A stretch of 64,000 nucleotides of DNA from Nocardiopsis changdeensis (GTDB taxonomy: Bacteria; Actinomycetota; Actinomycetes; Streptosporangiales; Streptosporangiaceae): positions 1 to 64,000 of the forward strand of contig NZ_CP074136.1 of NCBI RefSeq assembly GCF_018316655.1, read 5' to 3'. Below the pieces are notes generated by a model. It saw only the letters and a program-made list of their open reading frames with translations, searched no databases and was not told the DNA's origin. How positions within the stretch are numbered: the first letter of the stretch is position 1; every line of letters starts with the position of its first letter. Positions 47,342 to 56,900 of the stretch are shown here, in pieces. The translations under genes and the position numbers were made by a program.

Positions 47342-47478
47342 GTTACCGTTCCGTAATGCCGAAAGCCCCGCTCCCGGCTTCCCCGCCTCCTTGTGTGGGG
47401 TAATATTAAAGCGCGAGGTCGGGGAGGGCCCACTCCCCACCACCGGACCGAAACCGCATCAACCGAAGGAGACGCACC
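47342..47478 (+). promoter_or_regulatory. family-1 promoter with upstream box (gene 47479)
   Basis: Box GTTACCGTTCCGTAAT at 47342-47357, core at 47401-47411 after TTGTGTGGGG, leader GGGGAG/CTCCCC, GGACCGAAACC. No separate terminator is evident for the preceding gene. Confidence 0.8.
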
Positions 47479-47985
47479 ATGACGACCACCACCGAGATCA
47501 CCACCGCCGCCCTGCTGGCCGCTGCCGCCCGCGGCGGCCTCCCCGCCATCGCCGCACTCGCGGGCGTCCGAGTCGCCCGCTCCGAGGCCACCACCACCGC
47601 CCAGCACGTGTGGGGGGAGCCGGTCGCCGACTGGACCGAGGCGGCCCAGCTGGCCGCCCGCGTGGGCGATCTCGCCCACAGGGCCGGTTACCAGGTCACC
47701 GACGAGTGGCCCAAGCCCGGAGTGATCGGCTACCAGGGCCGCCCTCACGCCGAGGTGAGCGTCATCGACCGGTTCGCCCACAGGGAGGAAGACGGCTCCC
47801 TCTACCGATGGGAGTGCGTCACCCCCTGGGAGGTCCGCACCGGTGACATCCTGCGCACCCGCTCGGGCCCCGTGGTCGTGCGCGCCGGGGTCCCCGAGGA
47901 GGCCGTCAGCGCCTTTCCGGTCGGACGCACCGGCGGTTGGGAGGAGGTCGTCTACCGGCGCGTGAGCGCCACCCTGGAGGGCTGA
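47479..47985 (+). CDS. array protein, hypothetical (168 aa)
   Basis: Thr/Ala-rich start, then ADWTEAAQLAARVGDLAHRAGYQVTDEW, strands (VIGYQGRPHAEVSVIDRFAH, YRWECVTPWEVRTGDILRTRSGPVVVRAG) and an end EEVVYRRVSATLEG. The second half looks like a small beta barrel. Not recognised. A hairpin GGGGCCCCGTGC/ACGGGGCCCC follows at about 47998-48030. Confidence 0.55.
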   Translation: MTTTTEITTAALLAAAARGGLPAIAALAGVRVARSEATTTAQHVWGEPVADWTEAAQLAARVGDLAHRAGYQVTDEWPKPGVIGYQGRPHAEVSVIDRFAHREEDGSLYRWECVTPWEVRTGDILRTRSGPVVVRAGVPEEAVSAFPVGRTGGWEEVVYRRVSATLEG

Positions 47986-48043
47986 CCCTCCCCCACGGGG
48001 CCCCGTGCAGGACGTCCGCCACGGGGCCCCGCGCGTTCGGGGT

Positions 48044-48083
48044 GGAGTCGGCCGACTCGGTCGCCGAGTGGCGCCCTACCCGG
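48044..48083. repeat. GAGTCGGCCGACTC intergenic repeat (copy 4)
   Basis: GGAGTCGGCCGACTCGG, then TCGCCGAGTGGCGCCCTACC. Two thirds of the sequence is shared with copies 1-3. Confidence 0.7.
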
Positions 48084-48133
48084 TCCCGAGTCCCCGGGGC
48101 CACGCCGGGAACGCCGAGACCGCCCCCGATCTC

Positions 48134-48270
48134 GTTACCGGTTCGTGATCCCGAAAGGGGCCGTTCCCGGTTCCCCCGCCCCCCATGTGGGGTAATATTA
48201 AAGCAAGCAGTCGGGGAGGGCCCACTCCCCACCGCCGGACCGAAACCGCATCAACCCAAGGAGACACACC
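48134..48270 (+). promoter_or_regulatory. family-1 promoter with upstream box (gene 48271)
   Basis: Box GTTACCGGTTCGTGAT at 48134-48149, dyad CCCC-ATGT-GGGG, core at 48193-48203, leader GGGGAG/CTCCCC, GGACCGAAACC. Almost identical to the module at 44219 over 130 bp. Confidence 0.8.
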
Positions 48271-48792
48271 ATGACGACCGCCACGAGCACCCGCGTTCTC
48301 CGCTGGACCCGCGAGGCCGACACCGGCAGCTACAGCGACCTCCACGACGAATCGTGCATGGACCTGCGATACCGCGTAACCCGCTACTTCGAGGCGATCG
48401 CCTCGGGGGAGGCCGACCGGCTGACCGTGGCCACCGAGATGCTGCGCCGGGAGGAGCGCGGCTACTGGGCCAACTTCGAGTCCTCCCCGCGCGACATCAT
48501 CGACGCCCAGGACTCCGCCGTCATCGCAGCCCACGCCGACCTTGTCGTCCCCGTCGTGTTCAACGCCGAGGCCGACGAGGTCGCGGCCGCCTTCGCCGCA
48601 CTCACCGACCTTGACCATGACGTCCACTTCCCCTGGAACACCTTCCAGGGGACGAGGGCCTACGCGCGCGAGTACCGGCGCGTCGAGGACGCCATGACGG
48701 CCTACCGCGCGGCCTACCCGTCCGCACCCACCACCAGCGCGGAAGTGGTGCACCTTCGCCGAGCGCTCAGCGTGTGGACCATCACCGGCTGA
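48271..48792 (+). CDS. array protein, hypothetical (173 aa)
   Basis: TRVLRWTREADTGSYSDLHDESCMDLRYRVTRYFEAIASG at the start, then mixed helices and strands (VVPVVFNAEADEVAAAFAALTDLDHDVHFPWN), and a helical end. Acidic. No motif I can assign. Terminator GGGCCCGTGCCGA/TCGGCACGGGCCC follows at 48838-48868. Confidence 0.55.
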   Translation: MTTATSTRVLRWTREADTGSYSDLHDESCMDLRYRVTRYFEAIASGEADRLTVATEMLRREERGYWANFESSPRDIIDAQDSAVIAAHADLVVPVVFNAEADEVAAAFAALTDLDHDVHFPWNTFQGTRAYAREYRRVEDAMTAYRAAYPSAPTTSAEVVHLRRALSVWTITG

Positions 48793-48837
48793 CGCCAGCC
48801 GGGGCCCGACCCGACCGGGCCCCGGAACAGCGCACAC

Positions 48838-48868
48838 GGGCCCGTGCCGAGCGACTCGGCACGGGCCC
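48838..48868 (+). terminator. 13-bp hairpin with GCGAC loop
   Basis: Same hairpin as at 46478. A degenerate GAGTCGGCCGACTC module (GAAGTCGGCCGACTCGG) follows. Confidence 0.8.
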
Positions 48869-48989
48869 CGTCCGTGTTGGCGGCGAAGTCGGCCGACTCG
48901 GCGGCGCAGTCGCGCACCGCAAGCGCCCCAGGGTCGCCGGCAGGCAGGAGAACGCCCGTGCCGGCGACCCCCGCAGCACACCCGATCTC

Positions 48990-49121
48990 GTTATCATTTC
49001 GTGATCTCGAAAGGGTCCGTGTCAGACCCTCGCGCCCCCCGTATGGGGTAATATTAAAGCAAGCGGTCGGGAGGAGCCCACTCCCACCAGACCGACACCG
49101 AATCGACCAAGGAGCGTTCCC
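48990..49121 (+). promoter_or_regulatory. family-1 promoter with upstream box (gene 49122), last copy
   Basis: Box GTTATCATTTCGTGAT at 48990-49005, dyad CCCC-CGTAT-GGGG, core at 49051-49061, leader GGGAG/CTCCC, AGACCGACACC. Box-to-core distance is 61 bp and core-to-start 71 nt, the extremes of the family. Confidence 0.8.
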
Positions 49122-49487
49122 ATGGCCCACATCACCGTCGCCCAGGCCAAGGCCAACCGACTCGACCGCCGCGCCAAGCGCCGCGCCCAGGTCGCCGAAC
49201 GCGCGGCCGCCCGCAGGGCCTACCGGACCGACCTTCACACCGTGGCGAGCCACCTTTACGCCATGGGCGTCGACACGCCCACCGCCATCGGCATGGCGTC
49301 CACTCTGCGCAAGCGGATCACCACCCCCGGCGTCCCCGGGTACGCCGCCCGATCCCTCACCGACTCCCGACGCCGCCCGTGCACGCGGTACACCCGCCGT
49401 CAGGTCATGGACGGCCTGCGCGCCTACAAGCCCCGTAAGTTCGAGTACCAGGAAGTCCGCGCCGCACTTCTCGGACTCGCAGCCTGA
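49122..49487 (+). CDS. basic array protein, possible HTH
   Basis: 121 aa. A very basic helix at the start (AQAKANRLDRRAKRRAQVAERAAARRAY), then LHTVASHLYAMGVDTPTAIGMASTLRKRITTPG and a C-terminal TRYTRRQVMDGLRAYK. DNA or RNA binding is likely. Last gene of the array; its terminator is at 49501. Confidence 0.55.
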   Translation: MAHITVAQAKANRLDRRAKRRAQVAERAAARRAYRTDLHTVASHLYAMGVDTPTAIGMASTLRKRITTPGVPGYAARSLTDSRRRPCTRYTRRQVMDGLRAYKPRKFEYQEVRAALLGLAA

Positions 49488-49500
49488 CCCCCACGCACAC

Positions 49501-49533
49501 GGGGCCCGTGCCGAGCGACTCAGCACGGGCCCC
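49501..49533 (+). terminator. hairpin ending the array
   Basis: GGGGCCCGTGCCGA/TCAGCACGGGCCCC around GCGAC, with one C-A mismatch. A further inverted repeat, CGACGTCGGCCGTCGCGAGCGAAGC against its complement near 49570-49630, lies between it and the convergent NERD gene. Confidence 0.7.
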
Positions 49534-49640
49534 ACCGGTTTCGGTTCAACCACGAGCCATCCCGATAGCGACGTCGGCCGTCGCGAGCGAAGCGCCAGCC
49601 GCTCCGCTCGCGACGGCCGACGTCGCGAGCCAAGCGCCAG

Positions 49641-50393
49641 TCACCGTTGCCCGTGTGGAGTGAAACGCGCGCGCACCGCATCAGCGACCACGGCCACCTC
49701 ACTAGCGGAGAGCGCCCGTTGGCGCGACATGAGCCACCGACCGGTGTTATTGGCCGCCATGATCGGTACCCCGAGGCACTCGAATTCTCGCCATTGCGGA
49801 AAGCGCGAGCGCGACACGTGCACAGCTAGCACGGGCAGCACAGGAACGCGCCGCCCCAACTCCACCGAAAGCACGGAGTCGACTTTCCCTGATTCCCACT
49901 TCACCGATTTGACCAGCAACGGGGCCCCGGTATTCCCAATGCGCAGATGTCCCCGACCATCGAAACGCACATGACCGCGCCGCTGCTTGCTGTCGACCAC
50001 CCCGACGCCGAATGGGCCGATTACCACATGGTCGATGTTCGCACGCGAACCCGGTACAGCCAGATCATGCAGGACGACGCAGCCGCGCCGACGCAGGCGA
50101 TCGAGGCGACGCCCAGTGCGCCGCTCCCCCAGCGCACCACGACGCCAGTAGGACGCCCGGCCCCGGGCCCGCAGGGCGAGCCCCACGGCGAGCGCCAGGA
50201 CGAGCCCGAGCGCGAGGCCCACACCCCAGCCGAGCGCTACCCCACCGGCCAGGCCCAGGGCGAGACCGGCCACTCCGGATTTCACCAGCAGCGGACCCCG
50301 TTCGGAGCGCGCGATTTCGCGCGCCATGGCACGGGCCGAGGCCCCAGCGGAAGCGTCACGGTAGGAGGTTTCGGAACGGCCGGTGTCTGTCAT
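49641..50393 (-). CDS. membrane-anchored NERD-domain protein
   Basis: 250 aa from ATG 50393 with CGAGGAA upstream; the frame extends to a TTG at 50438. Two membrane segments (LLVKSGVAGLALGLAGGVALGWGVGLALGLVLALAVGLAL) precede a NERD domain: GALGERRTGRRLDRLRRRGCVVLHDLAVPGS, NIDHVVIGPFGVGVVDSKQ, then LLVKSVKWES. NERD proteins are nuclease-related and often sit on plasmids, with unproven function. Encoded between the array and oriT candidate, opposite in direction to both. Confidence 0.75.
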   Translation of the reverse strand: MTDTGRSETSYRDASAGASARAMAREIARSERGPLLVKSGVAGLALGLAGGVALGWGVGLALGLVLALAVGLALRARGRASYWRRGALGERRTGRRLDRLRRRGCVVLHDLAVPGSRANIDHVVIGPFGVGVVDSKQRRGHVRFDGRGHLRIGNTGAPLLVKSVKWESGKVDSVLSVELGRRVPVLPVLAVHVSRSRFPQWREFECLGVPIMAANNTGRWLMSRQRALSASEVAVVADAVRARFTPHGQR

Positions 50394-50438
50394 CGCTATT
50401 CCTCGCGCGTGGTAGTCGGTGCGCCCATGTAAGCACAA

Positions 50439-50906
50439 GCCGCCCCGGTAACAGCTGAGAATGCGGAACCTGTCCTAGGCTTTGCGCACAGTGGGTCGCA
50501 GGCCCCGACGCGCACGGGGAGAGAGGGTTGCCCAGTGCGGGTAACAGGGTCCCCGCCGCTCCCCGCCCGAAACGGCAGACCCGGTAACAGTATTCGCGAA
50601 AAAATTAGGCCCCGCCTTCGGCGGGGCCCTTTCGCGCGTGGCGCCTTCGGCGCCGTGCGCGAACCACAGCGGATGACCTTACCTGAAAGGCCAGCAGGAA
50701 GGACTACAGAGCCAGTCAGAGCCAACCAGCAAGCTAGGTAGCGAAGCTACCTAGCTCACAGAGCTAGGCAGTAGGCAGTCACCAGGCAAGACAAGCCACA
50801 AGCAACAGCAACCGATCAAACCTAGGCACTATTAGTGATCATGGTAGACTGACCACGTCTGCTGCTGCGCGCCCAGCGCCGTCGCCGCCGGGGAGGAGGT
50901 CACCGA
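50439..50906. other. origin of transfer candidate upstream of the relaxase
   Basis: A lower-GC, 468-bp region without genes holds: hairpin GGCCCCGCC-TTC-GGCGGGGCC (50608-50628), itself extended by GCGAAA/TTTCGC; hairpin GGCGCC-TTC-GGCGCC (50640-50654); a perfect 11-bp repeat AGCTAGGTAGC-GAA-GCTACCTAGCT (50732-50756); overlapping CTAGCT/AGCTAG (50751-50767); and the direct repeat TAGGCAG-TAGGCAG (50765-50778). MobF relaxases act on such hairpin regions next to their own gene. A TAGACT hexamer near 50846 may be the relaxase promoter. The nick site cannot be placed by eye. Confidence 0.6.
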
Positions 50907-53900
50907 GTGCTGACTCTCGCGACCGGATACGACCCCGGATATCTGACCCGCCAGACGACTCCCCGCGCCGCGAATTACTACACGGTCGCTGTTACCCAGC
51001 ACGGTGAACCGCAAGGCGTGTGGTGGGGGCCCGGGGCCCAGGCGCTCGGCTTCACCCCTGGCGATGAGATCGACCCCAAGGTGATGGAGAAGCTTTATTC
51101 TTCATTCGTTGATCCTCGGGATGAGAATTTTCTGAAATCCGATGTCCCGGATTCAGAAAAGGAAATGCTTGGTCGCCGTCCTTCGCGCTACAAGGACGTG
51201 GATGCCTGGTATGCACAGTTGCTCAAGCGCGAACCTGAGGCCACTCCGGAGCGTCAGCGAGAGCTGAGGAACGAGGCCGAGAAAAGGGCCGACCGTCAAA
51301 AAACGGTGTACTTCTACGACGCGACCTTCTCGGTTCCCAAATCTGTTTCGCTGCTGCACGCTGGCCTCTTGGCGGCGGCCAAGGCCGCACAGGAGGCGGG
51401 CAATGTCGAGCGCGCCGCGCAGTGCAACGAGCGGGCCGATGCAGTCATCCGGGCGGTCATGGCGGGCGCCGGTGCGAGCCTGGAGTACCTGCGGGAGCAC
51501 GCAGGGGCCGCCCGCACCGGCTACCACGGCGGCAAGGTTGAGGGGCGCAGCACGGGCAAGTGGACGCCCGCCGGCGGGTGGGTGGTCGCCCAGTTCCTTC
51601 AGCACACGAATCGAGCCGGTGAGCCGCAAATTCACGTGCACAACGCGATTCTCGGGAGGCAGCTCTGCGAGGACGGAAAGTGGCGTGGAATCGACTCGCG
51701 GGCGCTTTTCCGTTCCCGTGCCGGTGCGGCGGCAGCGGGTGAGCGCAAGCTTTTCCAGGACCTAGCCAGGGACTTGGGGGCCGAAGCGGTTCAGCGAGCG
51801 GACGGCAACGGCTTTGAACTGAAAGGCGTTTCGACCAAGGAGATTCTGAGCTTCTCCTCCCGCGACACCGCGGTCACTGCGGAGATGGAGCGGCTGATCC
51901 AGAATTACGTGGACGCCCACGGCCGTATGCCGAACGCCCGCGTGATGTACAAGATGGGCCAAGAGGCGACCTTGGCAACCCGGAAAACGAAGGAACCCAA
52001 TCTGAGCCGGACGGCTCTGTTGGCCAAGTGGGAAGCCGTTGCTGACCGGCTGGAGCTGGGCAAGCTCGGGGCCATCCCGGGCCGGGTGCTGGGCCGTATC
52101 GACCCCGAGCGCAACACGGCCCTGGCCTACGAGCCGACGCAGCTGGAGATGGACCGGATCATCACCACGGCGGTGGAACGGGTCCAGGAGGCCAAGTCCG
52201 TTTTCACGCGCCACGACGTGTTCCGCCGCATCAACGACGAGCTTCCCCCGAATCTCGGGGCGCTCTCGGATGAGCAGGTGCACGCCCTGGTCGACCGCAT
52301 GACCGATGTGGCGCTGAGCCCCGCCGGCCCCGCCGACGTGCGGTTGCTCAACGCCCCCGACGTCGTCTTGATCCCGGCCGAGCTGCGCGACGCCGACGGG
52401 CGCAGCGTCTACCTGGCCCCCAACGCCGAGCGCTACACCACCGCCAAGTTGCTGGACGATGAGCAGCAGCTGATCAGTGAGGCCCTGCGCCTGGACGCTC
52501 CGCGGATCCACGTCGAGCCCGCGGCCGAGGCCGAGGCTGTTCCGGTTGAAGCCGCTGGTGTTTCGGCCGAAGCGGTGCCGGGCGTGGAGCCTACGGCCGA
52601 GGGCGCCGTGACGGTTGAGGCTGAGCGCCAGGCGGGCGCGGACGAAGTCGCTCCCCCTGTGTCCGGGGGGGAGTCGGAGGCCGGCGAAACGCAGGGTGTT
52701 TCGAGCGATGCGGCCGGTGTCTCGGGTGAAGCGACCGGTGTTTCAAGCGAAACGCTCGCCGATTCTGAGGAGAACAGCGCCGATTCTCATGAAAACGACG
52801 AAGGGGAGTCGGGTTCCTCTCGTGTCCGTGGGGTGGCGGATGACGCCCGCGCCCTGGAGGGCGCCGAGGGCGCCGAGGGCGCCCCGGAGGCTGCGGCCGA
52901 GGAAATCGCTGGTCAGGAGGTGGTGTACACCCCGGAGGAGGAGCGGCTCATCCAGGCGCACCGCGACGCGGCCGCCTGGTTCCAGGAGCAGTTGCACAGC
53001 GATGGCGGCCAGGAGGCCCGCGAGTACATGGACGGCCGCGGGTTCGGCCATGCCATCGCGCTGGACTCCCCGTGGCAGGTCGGGTACGGCGGCACCAGCC
53101 GGTACGCCCTGTTCAACCACCTGTCGGCGCTCGGCTACTCCAACGAGGAGCTGATGGCGTCCGGTCTGGTCCTGCGCACCGAGGGCGGCGGGATCATCGA
53201 CCGGTTCCGCGGGCGCGTCGTCCTGCCGGTGCACAACGCCCAGGGCGACCCGGTCGCGTTCATGGGCCGCAAGCTGCCCGACGACCCCCACCCGGCCAAG
53301 TGGCTCAACTCGCCTGAGACGGCGATCTACTCCAAGGGCAAGGTCCTGATGGGGCTCGGCGTGCAGCGCCAGGCCCTGGCCGCAGGGGCTCAGCCGGTCA
53401 TCGTGGAAGGGCTGTTCGACGTCCTGGCGGTGGCCGGCGCCAGTGATCCGCGGTACGTCGCGGTCGCCCCCGGTGGTACGGCCTTCACCACGGACCAGTA
53501 CGCCGCACTCACCGCTGCGGCGAGCCCCGAAGCCGGTGTGCTGGTGGCGTTCGATGACGACAAGGCCGGTCGTAAGGCCAGCGTGGCCGCCTACGAGCTG
53601 CTGCGCCACCACGAGGGCCCCGTGCGTGCCGTGACGCTGCCCGAGGGGATGGACCCCGGCGACCTGGCAGACGATCCCGAGCGGCTGCGGGAGGTCCTCC
53701 AGGACCAGGAACGCCACCTGGTCGACGTCGTCGTGGCCGCAGGGGTGGACGCCCACCGGTGGCCCGCGCCCTCCCAGGAGCGCCCCCAGATGACGGGGGA
53801 GGAGATCAGCCGCCAGGCCGCCGAGTCGTGGGGATTCGACCCGGTCGAGTCCGAGGCCCGCCACCAGCAGTACCTGAGCGAGAGCGCCCAGCCAGGCCCC

Positions 53901-56900
53901 GACCTGAGCGCCCACGTGGCGCGCTCCCTGGCCCGCACGGTGCTCGGGGTGGACGTGCCCGCGCCGGCCCCTGAGGCGGCCCGCCCTGCGGATCACCCGC
54001 GCCCGGAGGCCGATCCCTACCGAGAGGGCGACCTCACCGTTGAGGCCCAGGTGGAGGCCATCCGCCAGGCCGTCGACCTCATCGACCTGGACGCGCCCGA
54101 TGCTGCCGAGCGCGCCCAGCGCGTCATGGCGCAGCTGGCCGCACAGACCGGCGCCGACCTGGAGACCGTGCAGGCGGTGTTCGTGGACGCCCTGGCGGGC
54201 GAGCCCCTGCCCGTGGGTGAGGACGCGCCGAACGGCAGCCGCTGGGGGCAGAAGACGATCATCCCCTCGCCGATTTCAGCTGAGACACAGGCCGCTTGGC
54301 GCGAAACGGACCGGGCCCGAGCCGCGGAGCAGGCCGCCGCCGAAGCCGCCGCGGCTGCTTCGGCCGAGACGGGCGAGGGCGAGGCGGAGCGCGCGCCTGT
54401 TTCGTCTCAGACGCCGCGTGTTTCAGAGGAAACGGCGCGCGCTTTGCGGGAATCGGCGCAGGTGCGGGCCGAACTCATGGAGTTGTACCCGCGGCTTCAC
54501 GTCGATCAGGCCGACGCCATCGCCGGGGTCGCCACGAGCGGGCGCGGTGTGGACGTCCTGGTCGGCCCGGCCGGTTCGGGCAAGTCGACCACGTTGGGCT
54601 ACCTGGCCGACCTGTGGAAGGAGAAGACCAGCGCCCCCGTGGTGGGGCTGGCCACGGCCCAGAACGCGGCGAACATCCTGGGTGCCAAGAAGGTCAACGG
54701 CGCCAAGGCGTTCGATGCCACGCACAACATCGCCAAGTGGCTGTACCTGGTGGAGTCCGGTAAGACCCGGGTCGTGCCGGGCTCGCTGATCGTGGTGGAT
54801 GAGGCGTCCATGGTCACCACCACCCACTTGAAGGAGATCCAGGACATCGCCGCCCAGGCCCGCGCCAAGGTCGTGTGGGCGGGCGACCACGCCCAGCTGT
54901 CCGCGCCCGGTGCGGCCGGGGCGATGCGGCACCTGGTCGAACTCGGCGGCGCCTACGAGCTGACGAAGGTCCACCGGTTCGCCGAGGCGTGGGAGGCCGA
55001 GGCGTCCTTGAAGCTGCGCGACGGGATGGCCGAGGCGCTGACCGCTTACGACAAGCACGGCCGTCTCGCGGCCGGCAGCCGGGCCGACATGGAGGCCCAG
55101 GCCCTGCGCAGCTACCTCGCCGACTACCTGGACGGCAAGGACACCCTGCTGTTGGCGTCCACCAACGAGAGCGCGTCGGCGCTGTCGGGGCGTGCCCGTG
55201 CGGCACTGGTCGAGGCCGGTCTCGTGGAGGCTGGCGGCACGCGGCTGCGGGATGCCAACACCGCCAGTGTCGGCGACCTGATCGTGGCCCGCGCCAACGA
55301 CACCCACATCAAGGTCGGCGAGGACCAACGTCCCCTGTCCAACAGGGATGTGCTGCGTGTGGTCGAGGTCCTGGAGGACGGCGGGATCCGCGCGACCCTG
55401 CGCGAGGAGGACGCTACTTCCGATATCCCCGTCACCCTGCCCGCGGCGTATGTGGCCGACCAGGTCGAGCTGGCCTATGCGGGGACGACGCACGCCGCGC
55501 AGGGCCGGGACGTCCACACCTGTTACAGCATCGTGGACGGCACGGTCACCGACGAGATGCTGTACGTGATGATGACCCGTGGCCAGGAGGGCAACTACGG
55601 GTACGGCGTGGTCGAGGACCAGGGCGCGGATCTGCGGACCGGCCCGGAGCAGGCCCAGGAGTACACCGCCGAGCTGCGCCAGGCCGGGGCGCGTCAGCGC
55701 GGGGAGCGCCTGGCGGGCGAGCACGCCCAGCGGGCGCGCGAGGCCGACGAACAGCGGCTGGGCGTGTTCGCGGCGGCGATGCAGCGTGAGGCCGTCGACC
55801 CGATGGCCACCGAGGCGATGCTCGGCGAGGCCGAGCGTCCCCGTCACCTGGGGCACCTGGGGGCGATGTGGCTGGACATGACGCGCGAGTACACCGCCCG
55901 CGGGTACTTGGAGCGCGCGGCCGAGCGCGGCGTGCTGGCCCCGCACCACCTGGAGAGGGCGCTCAAGGAGGAGGCGCTCAGCACGCTGGGGCGTATGCTC
56001 ACCCGTCTGGAGATGGCCGGGTACCCGGCCGACACGATCCTTGACCAGGCGATCAGCTCGCGTGAGCTGGGCACCGCCGAGGAGATCTCACAGGTCCTGT
56101 ACTGGCGTATCGACGGCGACGCCGACAAACACGGCATTGACGTGGCGTCCCTGGACCCCAGCGAGCAGCAGATCAACGCCACCTGGTCCGAGCGCACCAC
56201 GGACCTGGGGGTGCCGGCCATCGACGTGGCCCGGCACGACATCGCCCAGCGCATGGACGAGCGCACCCGCGAACTCGCCGAGCGCGCCGCCCACCAGCCG
56301 CCGCGGTGGCTGGTCGAGCACATCGGCCCCGTGCCCGCCGACACCCGTACCCGCGAGCGGGACCAGTGGATGCAGCGCGCCGGCCGGGTCCTGGCCTACC
56401 GCGAGCAGTGGATGCACCAGGCCGAGAGCGACGCCATCGGCCCGGCGCCCTCCCGCGCCAACCCCGAGCAGCGGGCCGCCTGGTTGGCCGCTCACGATGC
56501 TCTGGGAGCCCCGGAGGGCGTGCGGGACCTGTCCGGTGCGTCGCTGGGCGAGCTGTACGTGCTCCGGGCCGCCTACGAGCGTGAGACCCGGTGGGCGCCG
56601 GCCTACGTCGCCGAGGAGTTGCGTGCCGCCTCGCTCCAGGCCCGTGAGCTGGACCAGCAGGTATCGCACCTGCGTGCCGAGGCCCGCCAGGAGCAGGACG
56701 ACGAGCGCCGGGTTGCGCTGGAGGCCCAGGCCCAGGCCCGCGCGGAGCTGGCCCAGGAGATGCACGCCCACCGCCAGGACCTGGAGCGGATCGACGCCGC
56801 GCGGCAGCGCTGGTACGACGCCACCGAGGACAAGCGCGTGTTGGCCGAGCGCGCGGACCAGGAGCTGCGCCGCCGTGCGGAGCAGGACGCTCAGGAGCAG

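Noticed and set aside
34095..49121. CRISPR array
   Set aside because: Repeats are over 100 bp, divergent, tied to start codons, and separated by genes of variable length, not by spacers of uniform size; no cas gene is present.
29446..49533. Integron cassette array
   Set aside because: Each unit has its own promoter, no integrase gene or attC-like imperfect hairpin with the usual boxes is visible, and the repeats are promoters rather than recombination sites.
50700..50790. tRNA-like cloverleaf in the oriT candidate
   Set aside because: The hairpins AGCTAGGTAGC/GCTACCTAGCT and CTAGCT/AGCTAG overlap each other and there is no T-loop or CCA-ready acceptor stem.
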